Shown here: positions 8,201 to 15,519 of the stretch, piece by piece
How positions within the stretch are numbered: position 1 is the first letter of the stretch
Layout of the letters: the number at the start of each line of letters is the position of its first letter
IMG/VR virus record: IMGVR_UViG_3300025671_000548
Coordinates: 1 to 23,284 of that record
Strand: one strand, 5' to 3'
From: a virus
Length of the DNA stretch: 23,284 nt
The notes under the pieces: generated by a model
The model's database searches: none
The model's input: the letters and a program-made list of their open reading frames with translations, nothing else
Told to the model about the DNA's origin: nothing
Translations under genes and position numbers: made by a program

Positions 8201-11200
8201 GGACAAAGAGGCAGTACTTAAAGTTCTCAACACAAAGTCCAGCAAAGAACTAAAGCCGACGATTGGTGCAGTAAAGAAATACCTCGGTGCGTACGAAGAC
8301 CCGATCCTTGGCCTGCAGGATGCCATTGACGACGTCGTGTCTGCGACACCCAACTTCCGTAAAGCGGAAGACATGACTGCGCCGGAGATCGCGTTCTTTG
8401 GTCCAGACACCAAGGCGTATCTTCCCGCACGCGGTAAGAATGCGGCACAAGCTACCCTAGACTGGGCGGCTGAGAACATGTCGGCAGATACCAAGCGTTG
8501 GATGCAGACCGCCTTGCGCGATGCCAAGCAGATGAATGTTAACATTGCGGCGTTTGAGTCCACCGATCTTGTTGCCAAGCGGAAAGAGATTGAGACGCTT
8601 CTGAAAGACGGGTTTGATATGAACGACAGTGCCGACATGCAGGCGCTGACTGACTTGATGGAGAAACTCGGTATCGACGATAGCGACCCAATGCTGCAGT
8701 CGATGCTGTATAAAGGTGGTATGTTCAATATGGCTGCGCAGCCTGAGAACGCGCCGCTACCAAATGTAGTAAAAGCTATGCTGCGTGGTGGCGATCTGCC
8801 GGGCGCACTGCGGGCGCTTGCGGCGAACACGTCTGATCCTGACGTCCGTGCTGTGGCAGAGAAATTGGCCAAGGTCGCAGGGAATACGCAGATCAAAGTC
8901 GCTAAGTCGATTGCTCCCGGCGTGCTCGGGCGGTTCACCGCCGCGGAAAACACGATCTCGCTGGCCGAAGATGGTGGTCTTAACACGCACGTGCTTCTGC
9001 ACGAGATGACCCACGCCGCCACGGCTTTTGCGCTCACAAACAAAGGCCACCCGCTAACCCGCAAGCTGCAGAAAATCTTCGACGAAACCCGCGAGCACAT
9101 GCCCACGGCGTATGGCTACACAAACCTCGACGAGTTTGTGGCGGAAGCGTTCTCGAACTCTGAGTTCCAACGCATGTTGGCAGGGCTAAAGGTCAATGGT
9201 GACCCGTTAACTCCTTTTGCTAAGATCAAAGCCGTGATCTCCAACTTCCTGCGTACGCTTATCGGCAAACCTACTAAGCCGGTGGAATCGGCGTTGGAGC
9301 AAACCACAGGCATCATCGACAACATCCTTGCACCTGCACCAAGCAACATCGGCGGTGGGGAGTTCTTTATGATGTCGCCTCGTGCAGCTGGTAAGCAGCT
9401 ATCGGAGATGCTTGGGAATATGCAGAAATCTGCAAAACCTGTTACCAAAGAGTTCGCACAGAAGTTCTCTGACCAAACAATGGAGTTCCTCCGCGGTAGT
9501 GGCAAAGACAAGGCAAAGCGTGCTCTTGTTGGGTTCTTACCATCACAGGCGGTGGCTGACGTCGCGCAACGGAATGGTGTGACCGGTGCAATGAAATTGC
9601 ACAAGCTAATGGAGGAGCAACGCGGCGCGATCAACACATCGGACCAAGAAGTTGAGGGCGTCCTGAAGTCTGTCGCTAACTGGGCCAAGGCCAACAAGGA
9701 CCGCGTCGATACACTGAACAAGGTGGTGTACACCAGCACCATCGAACAGGTCGATCCGTCGAAACCACGCAGTGCGTATGATCGTTATCGTGCAACATTT
9801 AACACGCCCGGCACAGATAAACTCACTGTTAAAACCTACACCACAAAGGCAGAGCGGGACGCCGCAGTAGATGCGCATAAGGCGCAGTACGGCGAAGGTA
9901 CGGCGAAGCGAGCAGGTGACCCTGACCCCAAAAAGCTAGCAGCCTACGACGCGATGCGTGCAAACTGGCGGCAGCTTGGTGCAGAGGGGCAGAAAGTCTA
10001 CGCGCAGATGCGTGACACGTACAAGAAACAGTACGAGAGAATGCGCGATGTGATCTACGGCAAGATCGACGAGACCATCACCGATGAAGAAGCCCGTAAG
10101 AAGTTGAAGAACGAAGTGTACGCACGTCTGTTCGAGACTGGCACCATCGAACCCTATTTCCCGCTGACACGTTCTGGCGACTACTGGCTGTCCTACACTG
10201 CGGCGGATGGCGAATACTATGTTGAAGCGTTTGAGACGCTGGCAGAGCGTGACCGCGCAATGGCAGACCTAAAAGCAGACGAATCGGTCAAGGACGTGGA
10301 GAAGTTTGTTAACCTGAGTAACGCCAATTTCTCTAAGGCACCGCCGTCGTCGTTCGTCGGCCAGACGCTGCAAACACTACGTGCGAACAAGGTGGACGAT
10401 AAAGTCCAAGCCGAAATCATGCGTCTGTTTGTGGAGGCACTGCCGGAGACGTCGTTCGCTAAATCACTGCAGCGCCGGAAAGGTACGAAGGGTTACCAAG
10501 AAGATGCGATCCACGCGCTTAAAACTAAAGCCTTCGACCTTGGTCGGCAAGTTGAACGGCTGCGTTACAGCGCCAAAATCCGCGATCTGCAAGACCAGCT
10601 CGTGCTGGACAACAAAGACAACATAACTGAGGAAAACAAATACCTCCTAGACGAGTTGCAAGCCCGTGCAGACTTTGCACGTAACCCACCAAAAGATAGT
10701 ATCGCACAAGCGGCTAACCGTGCAGCGTTCGTCTTCACTATCGGGTTCAACGCGTCGTCCGCGCTGGTCAACCTCTCGCAGCTGCCGCTGTTCGTGTACC
10801 CCATGCTTGGCGGTAAGTATGGTTATGTAGATACGGGCCGCGCGATCAAAGATGCGTCCAAACTTATCACCAGCAGTGGGTTCAGCCGCAAGAGCGACAT
10901 GGTCGCGCCATATGGCAAAGAGAAGAACATCAAGGTTAACGCGACCCCCAGCATTGACAACTACTTTGAGTTGGATGCTAACGGCGACTACGTTATCCGA
11001 GATGACCTCGACCTAGACGCGGACATGAAAACTCGTTTGAACGAAATCAAACCGCTGATGGAGATGATGGCCGCGCGGGGACAGTTAAACCGTTCGTTGT
11101 TTGCAGACAACCTCGGCATAGATAGCTCGGGTCGTGAGCGGAGCGTCGTTGATACTGTGTCGGCAGCTTCGGCGTTTATGTTCCACAATGTCGAAGTCTT

Positions 11201-12356
11201 TAACCGTCAGGTCACTGCGCTCACCGCGTATCAGCTTGAACTAGAGCGCCTAAAGAAGGCGGAACCTAACCTGTCTACCGCAGAGCGGCAGCAGAAAGCC
11301 GCGGAGCAGGCGCTGTACGACACGCAGCAGACAAACGGTGGTTCGGTGCTTGAGACAGCCCCACGGCTTAGCCAGCAGGGTATCGGGCGCGTTGCGATGA
11401 TGTACAAGACGTACGGCGTCCAGATGTACTACTCCATGTTCAAGACCGTGCGGGACGGTGTAGAAGCACACTTCGCTGGGGACAAGGACGCGCGCAACCA
11501 AGCGCTACGTCAGTTCTCTGGGGTTATGGGTATGTCGTTCTTGCTCGCCGGTGTGGTAGGTATGCCGCTCGCACGGGAACTCATGCAGCTGATGAACCTA
11601 CTGTTCTTCGACGAAGAAGAAGACAGCGCGGAAACGCGGGTACGCAAAGCAATCGGCGAAGGTTTCTACAAAGGCCCGCTGACCGCACTGCTTGATGTGG
11701 ATTTGTCCAGCCGTATTGGTCTATCAGGGCTGCTACTGCAGGCTAACCGGTTTAACCACGATGCGTCACTCGAAGAAGACGTGTTCCACTACCTCGGTGG
11801 TCCCGCGTGGAGCGTAATCTCCAGCTACAATCGTGGGTACAAAGATATAATAAACGGCGAAATCGAGCGCGGTGTTGAAGCTATGCTACCGGGCGGGGTA
11901 CGTAATGCGTACCAAGCGGCGTTCCGGTTCCCGCGGGACGAAGGCATCCTAACCCGCCGTGGCGACCCCATCATGGACGATCTGTCGTTTGGGCAGCTGG
12001 CTGCGAAATTCATTGGGTTTGCCCCCGCCGAATATACTCGGACACAGGAGATGACGCAGCAGACCAAAGGCATCGACCGTGCGGTAAGTGCACAGCGCAC
12101 GCTTCTACTGCGTAAATACTATGTGGCGACGCGGATGGGCGATTACGACGAATCACAACGTATGATGCGGAGAATCGGAGACTTTAACCGTCGGCATCCG
12201 TCCGCTGCGATCACACCGGAGTCATTCCGCCGCTCAATACGCCAGCACATGGAGACTTCAGCCACTATGTATAACGGCGTAACTCTCAGCCCTAGTATGC
12301 GCAACGAGTTAGCTCGTAGTATGAACGAGTGGGATCAGGGGTGGCAGCTCTTCTAA
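5220..12356 (+). CDS. Giant polyvalent-type virion protein with HExxH metallopeptidase motif
   Basis: A 2378-residue product; GGAG lies 7 bases before the ATG. Visible layout: a short beta-like N-terminus (TLTFKDGRTVTVNAPED); Gly/Ala-rich hydrophobic stretches at about 73-100, 132-186 and 275-303, plausible membrane-inserting segments; a long Glu/Arg/Gln-rich charged region to about 720; a Gly/Arg/Pro low-complexity linker at 791-858 that coincides with a nested gene in another frame; and a zincin-like site HEMTH at 1261-1265 with the downstream acidic motif NLDEFVAEAFSN (E1305/E1309 as possible third zinc ligand). The last third has hydrophobic segments near 1833-1865 and 2101-2130 and a DLSSRIGL motif near 2162. 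Size, mosaic layout and an embedded protease fit the phage 'polyvalent protein' class, usually thought to be packaged and injected with DNA. I recall C-termini like this annotated as PLxRFG/LPD38, but this needs a profile search. It is the last gene of the plus-strand block. Confidence 0.8.
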   Translation: MAVHTLTFKDGRTVTVNAPEDTSRQDLVRLANRQITMERFASDRAERAAAREQSRAEMNQQVLDAQPGEESGFLGDIAGGFASGVVGLGETAALGAATLLDEEKELAARERIQRIAGALTPSMGDEGDLTYKVGQAFGSIAGALGVGAATAYGGAAAGLGATGAGIAGLLGAGTVGVGAGAGEASERAREFGATEEERNRAALRGALIGSTEALPLGRALGPIASRLVGDLGEEAVQTIGGRIARAARTGGEEAAQEAAANILQNLNERGYNAEQAILEGAGEAGAIGGVAGGALQLLVDTFLGRRARGAGAGTEAEPTQGELFGEDVDLGRAPVRVMGEQREMFPEEDLGMAPERPDERQLNLFTEEGQRAAGLERRAREADAERARMMEQPIAGFETEGDPFLERTKAERDRARAALAEMGRPAPAEPEQRDMIRELEQATIPEEEQRAQAAAREREALRAAGRGDEAAFEQPDLFALQQEQERRRLGPEELRRPDQFMDVPEAAEPRDITVRERDLVDMADERQRAAQEEADIADQLAAIEAEDAAQQAQAQAVRAESDLETIAGQQETQRMQTTERNRTAILQDVIEKTPSRNYNTVRSAYEAALAEQGFRGDRAKATPAEVQSIQRAVNVQRAERPVQEPVRAEPITAPPEATQLAEMEARIPERTAREPEQLGMPGIRRRVQQAPVREGMPQEAAPEPQRITDAMLDEMGISPKSPIRQRLRGKDIDDPTARQILTSFANKPRTPQRAQLGISRALEGVPEAQPDLFTPRGVRRAQPTQVEGTQDAVTAPDTRRAGEGATGGGRGVGQGGRTVRPAGGTGGTAAPRGRGLGGGLQRPDNIRDAASKQLAPLEAAPYDESLMPGQEGYIPLTERPAYKAQFSDEAKRARQLESQRRFKEFTAPEAVERKAAEAKGTRRPTMPVLEVGKKRTEALAPKPVQKKAATRTGETKASIEAKLLDAYDANTNADHKRFVKALKIEAPVDPMTVADKEAVLKVLNTKSSKELKPTIGAVKKYLGAYEDPILGLQDAIDDVVSATPNFRKAEDMTAPEIAFFGPDTKAYLPARGKNAAQATLDWAAENMSADTKRWMQTALRDAKQMNVNIAAFESTDLVAKRKEIETLLKDGFDMNDSADMQALTDLMEKLGIDDSDPMLQSMLYKGGMFNMAAQPENAPLPNVVKAMLRGGDLPGALRALAANTSDPDVRAVAEKLAKVAGNTQIKVAKSIAPGVLGRFTAAENTISLAEDGGLNTHVLLHEMTHAATAFALTNKGHPLTRKLQKIFDETREHMPTAYGYTNLDEFVAEAFSNSEFQRMLAGLKVNGDPLTPFAKIKAVISNFLRTLIGKPTKPVESALEQTTGIIDNILAPAPSNIGGGEFFMMSPRAAGKQLSEMLGNMQKSAKPVTKEFAQKFSDQTMEFLRGSGKDKAKRALVGFLPSQAVADVAQRNGVTGAMKLHKLMEEQRGAINTSDQEVEGVLKSVANWAKANKDRVDTLNKVVYTSTIEQVDPSKPRSAYDRYRATFNTPGTDKLTVKTYTTKAERDAAVDAHKAQYGEGTAKRAGDPDPKKLAAYDAMRANWRQLGAEGQKVYAQMRDTYKKQYERMRDVIYGKIDETITDEEARKKLKNEVYARLFETGTIEPYFPLTRSGDYWLSYTAADGEYYVEAFETLAERDRAMADLKADESVKDVEKFVNLSNANFSKAPPSSFVGQTLQTLRANKVDDKVQAEIMRLFVEALPETSFAKSLQRRKGTKGYQEDAIHALKTKAFDLGRQVERLRYSAKIRDLQDQLVLDNKDNITEENKYLLDELQARADFARNPPKDSIAQAANRAAFVFTIGFNASSALVNLSQLPLFVYPMLGGKYGYVDTGRAIKDASKLITSSGFSRKSDMVAPYGKEKNIKVNATPSIDNYFELDANGDYVIRDDLDLDADMKTRLNEIKPLMEMMAARGQLNRSLFADNLGIDSSGRERSVVDTVSAASAFMFHNVEVFNRQVTALTAYQLELERLKKAEPNLSTAERQQKAAEQALYDTQQTNGGSVLETAPRLSQQGIGRVAMMYKTYGVQMYYSMFKTVRDGVEAHFAGDKDARNQALRQFSGVMGMSFLLAGVVGMPLARELMQLMNLLFFDEEEDSAETRVRKAIGEGFYKGPLTALLDVDLSSRIGLSGLLLQANRFNHDASLEEDVFHYLGGPAWSVISSYNRGYKDIINGEIERGVEAMLPGGVRNAYQAAFRFPRDEGILTRRGDPIMDDLSFGQLAAKFIGFAPAEYTRTQEMTQQTKGIDRAVSAQRTLLLRKYYVATRMGDYDESQRMMRRIGDFNRRHPSAAITPESFRRSIRQHMETSATMYNGVTLSPSMRNELARSMNEWDQGWQLF
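7591..7791 (+). CDS. Nested out-of-frame small gene inside the giant virion gene
   Basis: A 66-residue ORF lies wholly within the giant gene, in the +1 frame. Its ATG is preceded by AGAGGGG about 7 bases upstream. The product (MPLQHLTQEELEKALRVV..., ending ..QQANSSLH) has the composition of a normal folded acidic protein, with amphipathic helices, two Trp, and phrases such as DEAWAKADGPY and VPEELQHLGEEDWEAV. Its third codon positions are mostly G or C, as in real genes here. The giant frame over the same bases encodes a low-complexity Gly/Arg/Thr/Pro linker with AGA and CGG codons, as expected if the small frame is the constrained one. I do not recognise its function. All other out-of-frame ORFs in this gene look like shadows (Ser/Arg/Cys-rich, no ribosome binding site). 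Confidence 0.65.
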   Translation: MPLQHLTQEELEKALRVVDEAWAKADGPYVQLEVPEELQHLGEEDWEAVCNALTILEMQQANSSLH

Positions 12357-12357
12357 G

Positions 12358-12384
12358 AAAAAAGCCCCCGCGCTAGGCGGGGGC
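12358..12384 (-). terminator. Intrinsic terminator of the leftward replication operon
   Basis: An 8-bp GC-only stem (12364-12371 pairing with 12377-12384) with a 5-base loop is followed, on the minus strand, by six U residues (plus-strand A run 12358-12363). The plus strand downstream of the stem (AGACACAGGG) has no U-tract, so intrinsic termination is expected only for minus-strand transcripts. It lies 2 bases beyond the giant gene's stop and about 55 bases beyond the last minus-strand gene. Confidence 0.85.
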
Positions 12385-12438
12385 AGACACAGGGAGAGGA
12401 GAACATGTATGAGCAAAAACATGTCTGCTCGTAAGTTA

Positions 12439-12663
12439 TCATAAAACTCTCCACATTCGTACCCCAAATCGTCCGTCTTCGATGCGTGGGTGGGTTTGCA
12501 CGTCCCACCCCTTCGTTTTAGCTATTTTAGCTATTTGTTTCTTGGCTTCTTCTGTGTTGATGCAGGGGATAAATGCCGACGCACCGACCACCATCTCGTC
12601 CCACTTCACGATAATGCGAACACCATCTGGGTGCAGGTCATCAGTCTTCGGTATTGCTTTCAT
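12439..12663 (-). CDS. Conserved small phage protein, function unknown
   Basis: A 74-residue product beginning MKAIPKTDDLHPDGVRIIVK. I chose the ATG at 12663 because ACGGGGG lies just upstream; an in-frame start 14 codons earlier would run deeper into the primase gene and has no better ribosome binding site. The start overlaps the primase-helicase stop by 23 bases, suggesting coupled translation. The sequence alternates beta-like and helical segments: VRIIVKWDEMVVGASAFIPC, then a Lys-rich helix, then GRFGVRMWRVL. It resembles a small, often conserved protein of marine phages, but I know of no assigned role. It is the last gene of the replication operon, ending near the terminator. Confidence 0.75.
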   Translation of the reverse strand: MKAIPKTDDLHPDGVRIIVKWDEMVVGASAFIPCINTEEAKKQIAKIAKTKGWDVQTHPRIEDGRFGVRMWRVL

Positions 12664-15466
12664 CTGCGCCCCCGTGCTCCATTTCAAAGTTAACCTCGAT
12701 AACATCAGCCGCTGGTAGGTTGAGGTTCGTGCCCTTGGTGATACGCATCTTGCGCTTCACTGCGCCCTTATCCTTAACAAGATCACCGATGCAGGCGGTG
12801 TAGTCGATCTGCTGCTCGATGCACCAACGCTTGAACGGCTTGACCAGAATGAACGCCTTCTTGGTGTCTGTCTCGTACCGCGCAACCAACTTGGTGCGTG
12901 GGTTCATCTCAGGGATAACCAGAGACTCGATACCGTCTTGCGTCGTGCCACGCAGATCGCTTGTGCTCTTGATCGACAGAATGTTGCCGTTGTGCTCGGC
13001 GAAGAAGTCCGCAAGTATCTGGCTCGACGACGCCGACATGTCCTGCACGACAGTCTGGTTGTACTTGATAAGTTGTACAGCGAAGTTGAACACCGCCTTC
13101 ATGTCGTAATTCAGTAGGCCGATCTTGTTAGCCACGATCCCTGCAGTCAGCGATTTCGTGATGTACTCCGACCAGAAACGATCAGAGGGCGTCAGTTTAC
13201 ATGTCTCGTCCACACGAGCGCGCACCTTGTCCTCGATAGCTTGGATGGCCTCTTTGTTGTTCATGTAATACTGCACAAAAATCACACCTGCGTGCCCGTA
13301 GTGCTTCTTGGCGCGGTGCGAGAACTCGTCTGTCATCTTCTTGTCGCCAGTGCCATCGAAGAACTTATCGACGCGCGCTTCCAGCACCCGTAGGGCCTCC
13401 GCTTTCGGCGTATTTTTGTACAGCGAAATCTTCTCGATTAGGCTCATCTGACCTGTGGACAGTGCAAGGAACCGCCATGCCCCACCGCGTACGCGTTCCA
13501 CGTTTGACCCACCAGACATACGGTTACGCTGCGATCCTTCGGTAATGCCGTAGGCTGTGTCAGACGCTAGCTTTGGCGGTGTGTTTGTAATCTCGTCGGT
13601 GCAGAAGGGCAGGTTCTTGTAGACCTCGGCGCGGTTCATGCGCGAGTTAAGCGAGTCTCGCTCTTTCAGGATAAGTTCTTCTGGGTCGCCCCATGGTGTC
13701 AGGGCCATGTTCATCGCAGTGGTCTTGCCCAGACCAGAATCTTTACTGTGCATGTGCAGAAGACAGCCATACAAGAAAGATGTCCGCATCAACACACTGC
13801 CGAAACCGGCGCATACCACAAGCTGATACAGCTCCATGCCCTTCTTGTTGAAGAACTCCGCATTCTCTTTCCAACCCTCTAACGTGCCCCTCGGCGTAAA
13901 GAACGGGAAGGCAAACGCCGTTGCCGACGATGCAGGGTTAAAGTCAATACGGTCAGGGAATATCTCCCGATCACCGAGAATAAATGAGGTGCCCTCGTCG
14001 TCCGACCACCCGAACTGAACGTGAGCGATGTCTGCTGCGCCTTGATACTGCAATTCTTCGATCCACTTGATACTATACGTCATCAATGCCTCCACGGTAT
14101 TACCCCATGCAGTGACACCTTTGGACGCGATGGCTTTCCTAAACTCTTCCTTCGATGTCACTGAAATCTGCGGGACAGTGAACTCTCTTACCCCGTCTCT
14201 TGGCAGGTGCAGACGGAACACCAACAGGTCTTGTTCGCCATCAGTAACACGCCGAACAATGTACAAGTCATTATGATATATGCACTTGTCCTCGACTTCT
14301 CCATCGGCGTTCTCGGTTTTGATATACACGCCGCCGTTGGCTCCACGGAAATAGGGTCGCGGATAGGACGGGATAACGTACGTTTCTGGCTCTGCATCAG
14401 ACGTTGCCGCAGGCAGTTCGATTACGTTATCTTCTTCTGATGCTTCTTTAGTGCGCGCGCCGAGAGAGATAGGCGACTTGATCTTGCCCCACAGGGGGCA
14501 ATGGATACACACATCGGGATTGTATTCGTCGAACGTGCTGCACAAGTACGGACCCTTGATGCGGTCCATCTTGTTGTACATCTCGTCTGGTGTGAAGTCA
14601 GGGTGCCCTTCCGATATTCGCACAGCTGCTTTGTCTGCGTCGACGCAATGCTTCGCAATCGACAGCCCCGCGCGCCACATCGGCTCCGACATTGTTGACT
14701 GGTTCTTGTAGATGTAGGCCAGCTGCGCACAGCCCTTGCCCTTCCCAGTCTTCACCATGATGTCTTTGAAGTAATTCTCGCGGTTCCCCATCAGTGCGTC
14801 GAGCACTGCACTGCTCCCACCCATCGGCGTAAACTTCTTGGGAACTGGTATCGGGTCAGCACCGAGCAGCTCAGAGAACGCGTCGAAGTCGACAGCCTCA
14901 ATGGCTTCGGTGTTCAATACCTTAACTTCTTTAGGTGGGGTGTCTTTGTGGTTATGGGTACCGGGCACACGTAGAACACGCGCTATGTCCGCGGTCACAG
15001 CGGGGTCGGCAGCAAACCCGTGCTTCGCACACAGCGCCTTCAGGCGCCCTGCTACAGGCTCCCACTCGCCTATCGTCACGTCCTTGGTTAGCGGCCAGTA
15101 CACATGCACACCGCGCCCAGAGCTTACCATGATCGGTCTTGGTAGCTTTAACGTCTTACAGAATTTGCGCAGTTCTTTGATCGCTGTAAGCTGATCTGGA
15201 AATTCTTTGCTCGGCCCACAGTCGAGGTCCATGAAGAAGGACCGCATACGGATTGCGGCCTCCTGTTTACGTGATCCCGCTTCGCCGAAAGTAGCCAGTG
15301 CAAAGTACGCATCATAGCCGTTCGCGTCGAAGTCATGCGCCGCGTCAATAACGTGGTCGATGCTGTCGTAGAATTTTTGTTTGCGCTGCCCTGTCTTGTT
15401 GGCCGCAAATACGCAGTACCAACCTTCGTGGGCCACTACGCTTTGTAGAAATCTTTTTATTTGCAT
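12641..15466 (-). CDS. Primase-helicase: AEP-type primase fused to a P-loop helicase
   Basis: A 941-residue product that probably both primes and unwinds at the phage fork. The N-terminal archaeo-eukaryotic primase fold shows its motifs: FFMDLDCG (D80/D82, metal binding), SSGRGVHVYW (115-124, with H121) and RVLRVPGTHNHK (163-174). A Cys-rich segment C309-x10-C320-x-H-C323 is a likely zinc site. The C-terminal ATPase has a Walker A variant, SKDSGLGKTT (574-583), and Walker B FCTDE (621-625), followed by LALSTGQ as a possible sensor; the arrangement resembles DUF927-type phage helicases. The start has only a weak ribosome binding site (GGGCAAGAG). An intrinsic terminator sits just upstream, between it and the ssDNA-binding gene, so it may be expressed at a lower level. 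Confidence 0.88.
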   Translation of the reverse strand: MQIKRFLQSVVAHEGWYCVFAANKTGQRKQKFYDSIDHVIDAAHDFDANGYDAYFALATFGEAGSRKQEAAIRMRSFFMDLDCGPSKEFPDQLTAIKELRKFCKTLKLPRPIMVSSGRGVHVYWPLTKDVTIGEWEPVAGRLKALCAKHGFAADPAVTADIARVLRVPGTHNHKDTPPKEVKVLNTEAIEAVDFDAFSELLGADPIPVPKKFTPMGGSSAVLDALMGNRENYFKDIMVKTGKGKGCAQLAYIYKNQSTMSEPMWRAGLSIAKHCVDADKAAVRISEGHPDFTPDEMYNKMDRIKGPYLCSTFDEYNPDVCIHCPLWGKIKSPISLGARTKEASEEDNVIELPAATSDAEPETYVIPSYPRPYFRGANGGVYIKTENADGEVEDKCIYHNDLYIVRRVTDGEQDLLVFRLHLPRDGVREFTVPQISVTSKEEFRKAIASKGVTAWGNTVEALMTYSIKWIEELQYQGAADIAHVQFGWSDDEGTSFILGDREIFPDRIDFNPASSATAFAFPFFTPRGTLEGWKENAEFFNKKGMELYQLVVCAGFGSVLMRTSFLYGCLLHMHSKDSGLGKTTAMNMALTPWGDPEELILKERDSLNSRMNRAEVYKNLPFCTDEITNTPPKLASDTAYGITEGSQRNRMSGGSNVERVRGGAWRFLALSTGQMSLIEKISLYKNTPKAEALRVLEARVDKFFDGTGDKKMTDEFSHRAKKHYGHAGVIFVQYYMNNKEAIQAIEDKVRARVDETCKLTPSDRFWSEYITKSLTAGIVANKIGLLNYDMKAVFNFAVQLIKYNQTVVQDMSASSSQILADFFAEHNGNILSIKSTSDLRGTTQDGIESLVIPEMNPRTKLVARYETDTKKAFILVKPFKRWCIEQQIDYTACIGDLVKDKGAVKRKMRITKGTNLNLPAADVIEVNFEMEHGGADESNTED

Positions 15467-15480
15467 TGCTCTTGCCCATG

Positions 15481-15512
15481 AAAGAAAAGCCGTGGCCTGT
15501 TACAGCCACGGC
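15481..15512 (-). terminator. Intrinsic terminator/attenuator between SSB-like and primase genes
   Basis: On the minus strand a perfect 8-bp stem GCCGTGGC/GCCACGGC (15505-15512 pairing with 15489-15496) with an 8-base loop is followed by UUUUCUUU. It starts 8 bases after the SSB-like stop and ends 15 bases before the primase-helicase ATG. Since both genes are in the same operon, it should act as a partial terminator, lowering primase-helicase mRNA relative to upstream genes. Confidence 0.8.
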
Positions 15513-15519
15513 ACCCAAA

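Noticed and set aside
8117-9106. 329-codon minus-strand ORF antisense to the giant gene
   Set aside because: Ser/Cys/Arg-rich composition typical of a codon-bias shadow; it starts with no convincing ribosome binding site and the plus-strand frame contains the HEMTH motif.
12409-12444. 11-codon plus-strand ORF MSKNMSARKLS as a gene
   Set aside because: Good ribosome binding site but too short to support as a gene; kept only as an observation at the junction.
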